From Salinimicrobium terrae DSM 17865 (GTDB lineage: Bacteria > Bacteroidota > Bacteroidia > Flavobacteriales > Flavobacteriaceae), in the NCBI RefSeq assembly GCF_000424665.1, contig NZ_KE384221.1, positions 356,600 to 420,599 on the forward strand: DNA of 64,000 nucleotides, in the 5' to 3' direction. Both the position numbers and the translations under genes were made by a program. The notes beneath the pieces are model-generated. The model was not told where the DNA came from and made no database searches. It saw only the letters and a program-made list of their open reading frames with translations. The first letter of the stretch is position 1. Each line of letters starts with the position of its first letter. Of the stretch, positions 43,520 through 52,549 are shown piece after piece.

Positions 43520-44158
43520 TTAGTTCCTGATTTCAGTTTTTTCCGCAAGAATAATTGTCCAGGGAATTGGTGATTTTACTGCAATAACATTCCCATAATG
43601 TTCTTGTATTAGTTCTATGATTTGGCTTTTAGACCAATGGTTTAAATGGCCGGGAGTATTGCCAAGGTTAGAAATATATTTAAATCTGCAAATATTTAAA
43701 ATTCTCCACAGTGGTTCATTTGGAACTCCGATTATGAGATATCTTTTTGAGATCCTTTTTATTTCCGAAAGGGCTATTTCCGGATAATCAAGATGCTCAA
43801 GAACTTCCAGGAAGAATACCAAATCTACACTATTCTCCCCTTTTTTTAAATCATAAACACTTTCCTGAAATATAGTTACGCCTGGGTTATTATGTTTGGC
43901 ATTTCTAATTAATTCAGGTACAAATTCCGAACCACTTAGGGACGGTATCCATGGCCTTAGTTTTTGAGTTGAATATCCCTCTCCAATTCCCACCTCATGG
44001 GCTGTGATTACATCTGAAGTTAAATCTAGCAGACTTTTTACTGCCCTATAATAATTTTTGACTAAAGACCTGGAGATGAAATTTTTTGACTCATACTTTC
44101 CTTTGAAATCTTCCTTACCCGGTTGGGCTCTCAAATTGGAATGATCAATTTTTTTCAA
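43520..44158 (-). CDS. Class I SAM-dependent methyltransferase (module 2)
   Basis: A 212-residue methyltransferase. Core elements are TAHEVGIGEGYSTQKLRPWI, LSGSEFVPELIRNAKHNNPG, VDLVFFLEVLEHLDYPEIAL and RYLIIGVPNEPLWRIL with the following LNHWSKSQIIELI, as in glycan-locus methyltransf_11 proteins. The start is TTG at 44158 (MKKIDHSN), overlapping the 3' end of the GT2 gene by 14 bases, so translation is coupled. Acceptor unknown. Confidence 0.85.
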   Translation of the reverse strand: MKKIDHSNLRAQPGKEDFKGKYESKNFISRSLVKNYYRAVKSLLDLTSDVITAHEVGIGEGYSTQKLRPWIPSLSGSEFVPELIRNAKHNNPGVTIFQESVYDLKKGENSVDLVFFLEVLEHLDYPEIALSEIKRISKRYLIIGVPNEPLWRILNICRFKYISNLGNTPGHLNHWSKSQIIELIQEHYGNVIAVKSPIPWTIILAEKTEIRN

Positions 44159-45104
44159 AATAATTCTTTTTGGTTAAATAAAGAATTCTTTCCTGGTTCA
44201 TCCTAATTCTGGTAAGCATATCTGCTACAAAGGCTAACGTAGTTAATATTACCGCTATTCCACACAGGGAAAGTGCAATAAATCCAAAACTCTTATACGG
44301 CGTAATCATGCCGGTTTGAAGCCAATGTACCAAAACAAATCCGCCAATTAATAAAGCTAAAATAATAACTACTCCTGCTATGCTTAAAAAAAAGCGAAGT
44401 GGTTTATAATCCTTCCATGTTTTAAATATGATCAGAGAGGTTCGGAAGGCATAGGTCCAGAGATTATTGGCAATACGCGAAACCCTGTTCTGATAATACT
44501 TCACCTTAATAGCAACCTGGTTAATATGGAAACCTTTTTGAAGTAATTCAAGAATGGTTTCATGGGTATAAGTAAAACTTCCCTGAACATTTAAACTATA
44601 TAAACTTTCCCTAGAATATGCACGGAACCCGCAGGAGGCATCATATATTCTGACACCACTTATGAAGCTTACCAGCCTGCTAATCTGGCTATTACCCCAA
44701 AATTTAATATACGGCATGTTCTCTGGTTTTCCATGTTTAAAACGGTTTCCGGTACAAAAATCTGCTTTCCTTTCAAGAATAGGTAAGACAAGATCTTTAA
44801 TTTGGTTGGCATCAAATTGGCCGTCGGCATCTATGCTTACAAGAATATCAGCTTCAGCTTCTAAAGCGTAATTTACTGCTGTCTGAAAAGCTAGACCAAC
44901 TCCACGATTAACCACATGAGAAACTACACTTACCTTTTCCTTTAAACATAATTCCCGTGTACGATCTGTGCTGCCATCATCTATTACTAAGATCTCTACT
45001 TCCGCGACTCCAGATATTTTTTTAGGTAGAGATTTAATAACCTCAATAATATCTTTTTCTTCATTTAAAGCAGGAAGATATATAATAAGTTTTTTCGGAT
45101 TCAA
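44145..45104 (-). CDS. GT2 glycosyltransferase with two C-terminal membrane helices (module 2)
   Basis: A 319-residue GtrB/ArnC-like protein. GT-A domain: KKLIIYLPALNEEKDIIEVI, VLVIDDGSTDRTRELCLKE-type, and ILVSIDADGQFDANQIKDLV carrying the DxD. The C-terminal 100 residues hold two membrane helices (about 232-256 and 266-290). Such proteins load polyprenyl phosphate with sugar at the inner membrane. Start is TTG at 45104, 9 bases after the GT-C gene. It forms a unit with the methyltransferase and GtrA-like genes downstream. Confidence 0.9.
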   Translation of the reverse strand: MNPKKLIIYLPALNEEKDIIEVIKSLPKKISGVAEVEILVIDDGSTDRTRELCLKEKVSVVSHVVNRGVGLAFQTAVNYALEAEADILVSIDADGQFDANQIKDLVLPILERKADFCTGNRFKHGKPENMPYIKFWGNSQISRLVSFISGVRIYDASCGFRAYSRESLYSLNVQGSFTYTHETILELLQKGFHINQVAIKVKYYQNRVSRIANNLWTYAFRTSLIIFKTWKDYKPLRFFLSIAGVVIILALLIGGFVLVHWLQTGMITPYKSFGFIALSLCGIAVILTTLAFVADMLTRIRMNQERILYLTKKNYFEKN

Positions 45105-45113
45105 ATTTTTAAA

Positions 45114-46268
45114 TTATAGAAGTTCAGTAAATATCACAAAATTTAGGCGTATCTCGTTGACAACATAAATAAGAGCGAGTATTTTGCCTATTTGTATAAA
45201 ATATTTTTTCTCTGGTATTAACTTTTGGAAAAAATAATAAAATCCTAAGATATAAGCGGGAAGCATAAATAGCCAATATCTACTGAAGCCCGTACCGGCA
45301 AACACCAATCCTCCCATAACCAATAAGACAGCGAAAAAAAGAAAACGGTTGCTTTTATTTTTAAATTGAATTAAAAATCCGGATATAAAACTTATTATTA
45401 AAACGAGGCTGAATATCCAACTCCGCAGACCGGTCATAGGAACAAATAGAGAAATAAAAGCAGGGATACCGTTAATATTGTTTACTTCGGCATGTTTTAT
45501 TAAACCTAACCCCGCTTTAATATTGTAAAAAGGTTCTCTATCCTTAAACCGATTGAAATAACTCAAACCAATTTCATTCTCGCTTTCAATATAGTAAACA
45601 TACTTGAACCAAAGTAAAACGGGTATTAGCATCAGGCCCAAATAAAGAGCTAATTGGCTTATCAATTTATATCTTTTAGACCGTATTAAATCCATGAGAA
45701 ATGGATAAAGTTTTATCATGATCAATAAACCTAAAACAGCAAAAACATATCTGGTCAAAATCAAGATGAGAAAGGAAGCAGTTATTAATAAAATATCTCT
45801 ACGGGCAATTTTTGATTTATTCAGATAATAAATGAAAATCCAGAAAAAGCAGAAGAGAATGCTTTCGGGGTAAAGAAGGGTGCTCCAAAGCACAAAATTA
45901 TTATTTACAATGGTCAGTAAAAGGACTATAGTTACGACAAGATCATTTAAGTTCAGGTCTTTTAGAAACTTATATAAAAATTTTACACCAAGAATTATAA
46001 AACCCAGATTAGCCAATTTTGTTATGACGAATCCAATTGTGGGGTCAATCTTCGTGTAAAATAAAGCCATTAGAAAAGGTAAGGAAGGGGTGACTGTGGT
46101 AGGTTGCCCATTATGAAAATATTGCCCAAAAACAATTATGTTATTAGCAATGTTGGCATAGGTCTTTTCGTCACCAAATAAGGGTAAAAATAAATTTCTT
46201 AAAGATGATATCAGACTGATGATGATAAGTAAAGAGATAAACTTATTTTTTTGAATAAAGTCTTTCAT
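45114..46268 (-). CDS. GT-C membrane glycosyltransferase, ArnT/PMT type (module 2)
   Basis: A 384-residue protein with about 10 membrane helices. The first periplasmic loop GDEKTYANIANNIIVFGQY (Asp33-Glu34) is the PMT_2/RgtA signature. It would transfer sugar from polyprenyl phosphate to an acceptor in the periplasm. The start ATG overlaps the upstream gene by 4 bases. It is analogous to the protein at 40140-41435, although the two sequences are not close. Low G+C. Confidence 0.75.
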   Translation of the reverse strand: MKDFIQKNKFISLLIIISLISSLRNLFLPLFGDEKTYANIANNIIVFGQYFHNGQPTTVTPSLPFLMALFYTKIDPTIGFVITKLANLGFIILGVKFLYKFLKDLNLNDLVVTIVLLLTIVNNNFVLWSTLLYPESILFCFFWIFIYYLNKSKIARRDILLITASFLILILTRYVFAVLGLLIMIKLYPFLMDLIRSKRYKLISQLALYLGLMLIPVLLWFKYVYYIESENEIGLSYFNRFKDREPFYNIKAGLGLIKHAEVNNINGIPAFISLFVPMTGLRSWIFSLVLIISFISGFLIQFKNKSNRFLFFAVLLVMGGLVFAGTGFSRYWLFMLPAYILGFYYFFQKLIPEKKYFIQIGKILALIYVVNEIRLNFVIFTELL

Positions 46269-47671
46269 CTTGTATTTTCTGATTCATAAATCATACCTAA
46301 TTCTTTCCATATTCTTTCTGAAGCCTTATCAGCCGGGGGAAAATTTATTTTTTTAAACCATTCCACGGCCTTTTCAATTTTTTTGTCCTGATTTTTAAGA
46401 GCTTGTTTAAGTTTACCTGAAATTTCGTCTCGTGTGTTCAGCCAATAGACTTCCTCACCCGTTGGCATTGAACGGAAATGGACGAAATTATATATTTTTT
46501 TGACTGACCAGTCTGAGCTGAATTGGTTTTTAAGATCATAATTAATAAACAGGCAGGGCTTTTCAAATACAGCGAAATCGAAAACCATAGAGGAGCCGAG
46601 GTTAACAACCGCTTCAGAATGCAAAATGGTATTCACTTGTACCTGTAAATCTGCTTTGGTTGGAAACACTGTATTCCAAATTTCTCCTCTCTTTTCCCAT
46701 TTTGGAGCTACCGGAAAAATTATGTCCCTATACTCGTTAAGCACCTTGGCATAACGATCGGAAAAATCCACCGGGCAACGCCTAAAAATTATTCCCAAGT
46801 CAAAGCCTTGCCGGTTTAATGATTTTACTGCTTCAGCCAGGTCATTCAGATATTGTGGATCATAGGGAGATGTGGTTACATCATCCCCGCTGAAACAGAT
46901 ATACCCTTTTTCAGGATCCAAAGTATTCTCCAGGCAAAACTCTTCTTTTGTTTGTCTCAGCCTGTTGTCGTAATGAGGCTCAAATTGTGGCGTACCAGAA
47001 ATATGGATGGTATTCTCATTGATGTGAGGATAATGAGAAGAAAGCTCCTCTTTCATATATTCACTCCACACAAAATAATGATCGGCTTCTACTACCATTG
47101 TAGCTTTAGGTAAGTTGTCCCAGGAGAAAATAAAGCTTCCGGTTGGTATTCCCAGGTCCCGAGCCGCTGTTAAGGGTGCAATAGCATTCACGGGACGTTG
47201 GTTTGTGCAGAAAATGAAATGTGGTTTTTCCTTTTCAAGAAGCTCTTTACAGTTGCGGTAGAAATTTCCCTTTCTTTCTGAAGCCTTTAATTTTTTTCTT
47301 AGTCGCTGCAGGCCTTTCTCACCTGTGTGTAGGTGGACCAGAAAATTAACTATTTGATTTTTAATTTGGGCTTTTAGGCCGCTACTAGAAGCAGGAAATT
47401 TGTAATCCTGATACACCTTGTCTTGAAACTTTTTGGAGAAGTAATTTAGTTCGGCTTCTAATTTTGCCCTTTTTAACAAATCTGTTTTTGCTCTGGCTCT
47501 CCCGCTATGTTTAATTTCCTTGTAACCAACCTCAGTTAGGTCAAATGAAGTTTGATTCCAAAAAACCACTTCCCAGCCCAGTTTTTCTCCAATTTGCACA
47601 AAAGAAGTAAAGGCAAAATTGCGCAAGCCCACACCATCAGGAAGAAGAATAAAGATTTTTTTGTTGTTCAA
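46265..47671 (-). CDS. Putative glycosyltransferase or CDP-glycerol transferase-like protein
   Basis: A 468-residue soluble protein. Residues 1-60 resemble a GT-B N-terminal fold (KKIFILLPDGVGLRNFAFTS); the middle has ATMVVEADHYFVWSEYMKEE and HISGTPQFEPHYDNR; the C-terminal part has ILHSEAVVNLGSSMVFDFAV and FEKPCLFINYDL. These are features of capsule-type glycosyl or glycerophosphate transferases of the CDP-glycerol transferase superfamily. The exact activity is not identifiable. Start is TTG at 47671. It is the first gene of the leftward block. Confidence 0.55.
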   Translation of the reverse strand: MNNKKIFILLPDGVGLRNFAFTSFVQIGEKLGWEVVFWNQTSFDLTEVGYKEIKHSGRARAKTDLLKRAKLEAELNYFSKKFQDKVYQDYKFPASSSGLKAQIKNQIVNFLVHLHTGEKGLQRLRKKLKASERKGNFYRNCKELLEKEKPHFIFCTNQRPVNAIAPLTAARDLGIPTGSFIFSWDNLPKATMVVEADHYFVWSEYMKEELSSHYPHINENTIHISGTPQFEPHYDNRLRQTKEEFCLENTLDPEKGYICFSGDDVTTSPYDPQYLNDLAEAVKSLNRQGFDLGIIFRRCPVDFSDRYAKVLNEYRDIIFPVAPKWEKRGEIWNTVFPTKADLQVQVNTILHSEAVVNLGSSMVFDFAVFEKPCLFINYDLKNQFSSDWSVKKIYNFVHFRSMPTGEEVYWLNTRDEISGKLKQALKNQDKKIEKAVEWFKKINFPPADKASERIWKELGMIYESENTR

Positions 47672-47816
47672 GGCAGCGGCATTAGACCAGGCTCAAATAT
47701 AGGAAGTCATACGGAATAATTAGTGCTATGAAGGAAAATCCCCTTCGACAGAAAGGCTTAAACCCAATTTTTCTTCTTAATTTTCCTGCGGATTAGAAAT
47801 TAACGAAGAGGTTTTT

Positions 47817-48680
47817 GTGAACAAACTTGAGAACAATGATTGGCTTTACGAAATAACCCCGAAACGAAAGCTGATTGATCTTAATTTTAAAGAAATTTGG
47901 CGATACCGGGATTTGTTGATTCTCTTTGTAAAACGGGATATAGTCACAGTTTATAAACAAACAATTCTGGGTCCGCTCTGGTACTTTATTCAACCGCTAT
48001 TTACTTCTGTAATATTTACTCTTGTTTTTAATAATATAGCAAATATCCCCACCGGAGGAGTTCCCCCATTTCTATTTAATCTTACCGGGATCACAGCCTG
48101 GAATTATTTTAGTCAGTGCTTTACAGGTACCTCCAATACTTTTAGGAACAATGCCGGCATTTTCGGGAAAGTTTACTTCCCCCGGGCCATAATGCCTTTA
48201 ACAACTGTTATTTCTAATCTTTTCAAATTTGGAATTCAATTACTGATTCTTGTTGTTTTTTACTTGTATTATTTGTGGCAGGATTATTCATTGAGTCCTA
48301 ATCTTAATTTATTGCTTTTCCCGGTTTATGTACTAATGATGGCCTTGCTGGGATTGGGGGCAGGAATGATCATTTCAGCTTTCACGACCAAATACAGGGA
48401 TCTAACTGTTCTGGTGGGTTTTGCCACTTCCCTGTTGCTTTACATTTCTGCAGTACCATATCCGCTAAGTGAAGTAGGTAATAATATCCCCAGCCTTGCC
48501 TGGGTGGTAAAATTCAATCCCTTAGCTCAAATTATTGAAGGTTTCCGTTTTATGATCCTTGATACGGGGATATTTACCTGGTCCGGTTTTCTATATACGC
48601 TGATTGTTTGCGTAATATTAGTTCTCATTGGATTAATTGTTTTTAATCGTACTGAAAAGAATTTTATTGATACTGTATAA
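47817..48680 (+). CDS. ABC-2 polysaccharide export permease (Wzm)
   Basis: A 287-residue integral membrane protein with six helices. The N-terminal amphipathic part LNFKEIWRYRDLLILFVKRD and VYKQTILGPLWYFIQPLFTS, and the later IPSLAWVVKFNPLAQIIEGF and FRFMILDTG, are the O-antigen/teichoic acid export permease signature. It pairs with the ATPase encoded at 50464, with a glycosyltransferase and a sulfotransferase gene between. GTG at 47817 is the start. It is divergent from the leftward block. Confidence 0.93.
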   Translation: MNKLENNDWLYEITPKRKLIDLNFKEIWRYRDLLILFVKRDIVTVYKQTILGPLWYFIQPLFTSVIFTLVFNNIANIPTGGVPPFLFNLTGITAWNYFSQCFTGTSNTFRNNAGIFGKVYFPRAIMPLTTVISNLFKFGIQLLILVVFYLYYLWQDYSLSPNLNLLLFPVYVLMMALLGLGAGMIISAFTTKYRDLTVLVGFATSLLLYISAVPYPLSEVGNNIPSLAWVVKFNPLAQIIEGFRFMILDTGIFTWSGFLYTLIVCVILVLIGLIVFNRTEKNFIDTV

Positions 48681-48780
48681 ATGTCACTGCTAACTTACTT
48701 GAATATAAATCCCACATGACTTAATTGCCTAAAAGAAGTTAAAGAAGGCTCTCTTGAAGAAAGCCAAATGATTTCCTATT

Positions 48781-49680
48781 ATGACTCAGATACTTGTAAG
48801 TGTTTTCATGCTCACCTATAACCAGGAAGAATTCATTGCTCAGGCCATTGAAGGAGTCCTAATGCAGGAAACCAGTTTTACCTACCAGTTAGTTATTGGA
48901 GAAGACGCGAGTAGTGACAGGACAAGAAAGATCTGTGAAGAGTATGCCGCGGCGAATCCTGAAAAAATTAAACTTTTACCATCTTATAGAAATCTTGGCT
49001 TAATAAACAACTTCATCAGGACATATAAAGAATGTAATGGGGAATACGTAGCCATTTGTGATGGGGATGACTACTGGACAGATCCTTTAAAGCTTCAAAA
49101 ACAGGTCGACTTTTTGGATTCAAACCCAGACTACAGCATTGTCTTCACTTCCTTTCAGTTTCTTTTTCCTGATGGTAGATTTCTACTAAAAGATTATAAA
49201 TTGCAGAGCAGAACAACAGGATTTGAGGATCTTGTTTTTGAAAACTATATTTGTTCGGCCACAGTTCTCTTTAGGAATAAAGCGGCACCAGATGATTTTC
49301 CAGACTGGCTGGATCAATGTCCCTATGGAGATTGGCCAATATATCTTTGGACAACAAAAGATGGAAGTAAGGTGAGATTTATAGAGACACCAACCGCTGT
49401 ATATAGAAGAGAGATCGGAGTATCGGAAAAAATGAAACTCACTCCCAGTAAAATTGCATGGGCAAATTTGAAAATCATTGAGAATGTAAAAAAAGATGCA
49501 GCATTTAGCCCTAGCGGGAGAGTGGTCCAAAAAAGTACTATTAAAAGTAAATTTAAATTGCTTGCTTGTTTTCTACGTGAGAGAAAGGTAAAAAAGGCGG
49601 TGTCATTATCGTTCGATCTTTTACTAGAAAGGCCGATCAAGTTGATTAGGTTGTATCTTTATCTAATGAAGAAGGGCTAG
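48781..49680 (+). CDS. GT2 family glycosyltransferase
   Basis: A 299-residue GT-A enzyme: VSVFMLTYNQEEFIAQAIEG, LVIGEDASSDRTRKICEEYA, and EYVAICDGDDYWTDPLKLQK with the DxD at about 94-97. This subtype with CDGDDYW is frequent in polysaccharide clusters of Bacteroidota. The C-terminal 60 residues are basic and may touch the membrane (SLSFDLLLERPIKLIRLYLY). It sits between the two ABC exporter genes. Confidence 0.9.
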   Translation: MTQILVSVFMLTYNQEEFIAQAIEGVLMQETSFTYQLVIGEDASSDRTRKICEEYAAANPEKIKLLPSYRNLGLINNFIRTYKECNGEYVAICDGDDYWTDPLKLQKQVDFLDSNPDYSIVFTSFQFLFPDGRFLLKDYKLQSRTTGFEDLVFENYICSATVLFRNKAAPDDFPDWLDQCPYGDWPIYLWTTKDGSKVRFIETPTAVYRREIGVSEKMKLTPSKIAWANLKIIENVKKDAAFSPSGRVVQKSTIKSKFKLLACFLRERKVKKAVSLSFDLLLERPIKLIRLYLYLMKKG

Positions 49681-49700
49681 AAGAAAGTAAAAGCTATAAA

Positions 49701-50384
49701 ATGATTTCGCACCAATATAAGTGTATTTTTATTCATATTCCAAAGACCGGAGGGTCCAGTATATATAAGTTTTTCCACCCAGATGTACCTCTCCTTCCGG
49801 ATACTCCAAATTACGATATCCATTATGGCTGGTGCCCGGAGAGGAAAATTTACCTTCAGCACGCAACTGCATTTCAGCTGCTAAACACCGGACTGGTTTC
49901 TGAGGAGGTATGGAAAAACTATTACAAATTTACGATTGTACGAAACCCCTGGGATAGAAGTTACTCAGACTATCTTTGGGCAATGAGAACCTCAGCAATT
50001 AAAGATTCCTTCACGAATTACATTACAGCCCGCGGTGATTTTGAAAAAATTTTTGCTTATCCCCAAAAGCCCGGCTATAAAGGAGATCATTTAAAGCCAC
50101 AGAAGGACTTTTTTGATAAAGATGGTCGTTATGCTGTTGACTATATAGGTCGATTTGAAGATCTTGTATTTCATATTGAAAAAGTTGCAGGTCACTTGGG
50201 GCTTAAGAGGAAATTTAATGTTAAAATAAACGGAAGCACCAGTAGATATCCACACTACTCCTTATTTTATAATAAATCCAGAAAAAAACTCGTTGAACAT
50301 TTTTATGCGCAGGATATTTCTAAATATGGATATAATTTTGAGGACAAAAAAAAGGGACTACAAAGAATTAAAAATCTTTTTTAA
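49701..50384 (+). CDS. Sulfotransferase family 2 protein
   Basis: A 227-residue PAPS-dependent sulfotransferase. The 5'-phosphosulfate loop is HIPKTGGSS (12-20), and the 3'-phosphate site is RNPWDRSYSDYLW (81-93). Sulfate would be added to a sugar hydroxyl. Marine bacteria frequently sulfate exopolysaccharide. The gene lies between wzm- and wzt-like genes, 20 bases after a GT2 gene. PAPS synthesis genes are not in the window. Confidence 0.88.
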   Translation: MISHQYKCIFIHIPKTGGSSIYKFFHPDVPLLPDTPNYDIHYGWCPERKIYLQHATAFQLLNTGLVSEEVWKNYYKFTIVRNPWDRSYSDYLWAMRTSAIKDSFTNYITARGDFEKIFAYPQKPGYKGDHLKPQKDFFDKDGRYAVDYIGRFEDLVFHIEKVAGHLGLKRKFNVKINGSTSRYPHYSLFYNKSRKKLVEHFYAQDISKYGYNFEDKKKGLQRIKNLF

Positions 50385-50463
50385 AGTTACCAAATTAAGG
50401 AACACTAAAAATACTGTAGAACCTAAAGCTTAGGTACATTGGAGTGCAGTAGATCAAAAGCCT

Positions 50464-51735
50464 ATGAGTGCTATTTTAAAAGCCGAAAATATTTCAAAAC
50501 AATACCGTTTGGGGACTGTAGGTACAGGGACTATAGGTGACGACTTAAAGCGGTGGTGGTATGCCGTGCAGGGTAAGGAAGATCCTTTTTTAAAAGTAGG
50601 CGAGGTAAATGATAGAAGTTCTTTTGCTACGACGGATTATATCTGGGCTTTAAAGGATATCAACTTTGAAGTTAAACCGGGAGAAGTACTAGGTATTATT
50701 GGTAAGAACGGGGCTGGAAAGTCAACTCTCCTAAAGCTTTTATCCCGCGTAACTTCCCCAACTACTGGGACGATTAAAACCAAAGGTCGTATTGCTTCTT
50801 TATTGGAAGTAGGGACCGGTTTTCACGGTGAACTTACTGGTCGTGAGAACATCTTTATGAATGGAGCAGTGCTAGGCATGACTAAAACAGAGATCAGGAC
50901 CAAGTTGGATGAGATAATCGCTTTTTCCGGCTGTGAAAAATATATAGATACTCCTGTTAAGAGATATAGCAGCGGGATGACGGTACGGTTGGGCTTTGCC
51001 GTTGCGGCCCACCTGGAACCAGAGATCCTGGTGGTTGATGAGGTGCTTGCGGTAGGTGATGCTGAATTTCAAAAGAAGGCCATCGGAAAAATGCAGGATC
51101 TGTCAACAGGGCAGGGCAGAACTGTGTTGTTTGTGAGCCATAATATGTCGAGTGTAAGAAGCTTGTGTACCAGAGGTCTCTTGCTCGAAAATGGAGAGAC
51201 AACCTTAATAGGGAGTGTAGATGAGGTCTTAAACGTATATCTCAAATCTGATTTTAGACGAAATTCCTGGTCTGGAGAAGATGGGGATGGAAGCATGAAA
51301 TTATTAAAAGCGGAAATTTCCTCTGAAAATCGAGTTGAATTTTTTAAAAATACAGAGCCGATCCAAATTTTAATGAAGTTTGAATTGGGAGAAAATTTTA
51401 GTGATATAGTTGTGGGTGTCGCCATTAGTTCTTCTGTAGGCAACCCTCTTATCGGTCTCCTATATAACGACTATAATGAATACAGTAAAATCGAAGCTGG
51501 TACATATCAAGTATCTTTTGTAATTCCTCCATGCAGTTTGGCTACTGGGGATTACGAAGTAGAATTTAATTTATCTATTCCTTACGTTAAGAAATTCACA
51601 ACTGAAAAATCAAGTCTTTCTTTTAGTATTTCGGCAGATTCCTCTTTTGGAAACAAGTTTTTTCTCCAAAATAATCAGAATTTCAACTCTGTTCTACGAC
51701 CTAATTGGTTTAAAAGCTTAAGTAAGATAAACTAG
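50464..51735 (+). CDS. ABC polysaccharide export ATPase with Wzt C-terminal domain
   Basis: A 423-residue ATPase. Walker A GKNGAGKST is at 80-88, signature YSSGM at 168-172, Walker B ILVVDE at 188-193, and VLFVSHNMSSVRSLC carries the H-loop. Residues about 270-423 form a beta-sandwich Wzt_C domain (RVEFFKNTEPIQILMKFELG, YQVSFVIPPCSLATGDYEVE). In E. coli O8/O9a such domains bind the capped non-reducing end of the glycan before export. It partners the permease at 47817. Confidence 0.93.
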   Translation: MSAILKAENISKQYRLGTVGTGTIGDDLKRWWYAVQGKEDPFLKVGEVNDRSSFATTDYIWALKDINFEVKPGEVLGIIGKNGAGKSTLLKLLSRVTSPTTGTIKTKGRIASLLEVGTGFHGELTGRENIFMNGAVLGMTKTEIRTKLDEIIAFSGCEKYIDTPVKRYSSGMTVRLGFAVAAHLEPEILVVDEVLAVGDAEFQKKAIGKMQDLSTGQGRTVLFVSHNMSSVRSLCTRGLLLENGETTLIGSVDEVLNVYLKSDFRRNSWSGEDGDGSMKLLKAEISSENRVEFFKNTEPIQILMKFELGENFSDIVVGVAISSSVGNPLIGLLYNDYNEYSKIEAGTYQVSFVIPPCSLATGDYEVEFNLSIPYVKKFTTEKSSLSFSISADSSFGNKFFLQNNQNFNSVLRPNWFKSLSKIN

Positions 51736-51748
51736 ACCTATTGCTGGA

Positions 51749-52540
51749 ATGAAGAAAGTGAAATTTAAAATAATTATGAATCAGATTAAACTTTTCTTGA
51801 AAAAGAATAAGCAACAAGTGCAGCACATTGAAAGGTTTATGGCTACTGAAAAGTTTTTTTTGGGTAAAAAGCTTTACATCCACGATATTGCTTCATTTAA
51901 TTTAGGGAACGAAGAATTATTCCAATCTGGGATGTATAGATTTAAAGCGAATAGATCTAATCCATATATTATAGATTGCGGCGCTAACTTAGGAATGAGT
52001 GTAATTTATTTTAAACAATTATATCCTGATGCAAGAATTATTGCTTTTGAAGCAGACGATGATATTTTTCAATATTTAGAAAAAAATATAGACTCTTTTG
52101 ATTATAGAGATGTTCAGCTTATAAATAAAGCTGTCTGGAATTGTGAGGAGGTTTTATCTTTTAATGTTGAGGGAGGGGCAGGAGGTAGGCTTGAAGAGAA
52201 ATCCATCGAAGGTATTTATAAAAAAGTACCTTGTACAAGTTTGAAAAAGTACTTAATAGGTGAGAAGGTGGATTTTTTAAAACTAGACATTGAGGGTGCG
52301 GAATATGAGGTGATAAAAGACTGTGAGAAGGAATTAAAAAACATTGATAATCTTTTTATTGAATATCACAGCATGTCTGGGAAAAAACAAAACCTAGATA
52401 AAATTTTAAGTATTGTTCGAAATGCAGGCTTTAGGTATCATATTAAAGAAGCCTATACGACCAAACAACCCTTCATTCAAAGAAAATTAAATTTTGGAAT
52501 GGACTTGCAACTTAATATATTTTGTTATAGAGAAGATTAA
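51749..52540 (+). CDS. FkbM-family methyltransferase
   Basis: A 263-residue SAM methyltransferase of the FkbM type: NPYIIDCGANLGMSVIYFKQ (SAM loop), ARIIAFEADDDIFQYLEKNI, DVQLINKAVWN and VDFLKLDIEGAEYEVIKDC, which is diagnostic. It probably methylates a sugar hydroxyl. It begins 13 bases after the Wzt-like gene, so it is in the same operon and could form the cap read by the Wzt C-terminal domain. Confidence 0.92.
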   Translation: MKKVKFKIIMNQIKLFLKKNKQQVQHIERFMATEKFFLGKKLYIHDIASFNLGNEELFQSGMYRFKANRSNPYIIDCGANLGMSVIYFKQLYPDARIIAFEADDDIFQYLEKNIDSFDYRDVQLINKAVWNCEEVLSFNVEGGAGGRLEEKSIEGIYKKVPCTSLKKYLIGEKVDFLKLDIEGAEYEVIKDCEKELKNIDNLFIEYHSMSGKKQNLDKILSIVRNAGFRYHIKEAYTTKQPFIQRKLNFGMDLQLNIFCYRED

Positions 52541-52549
52541 AATAACCGT

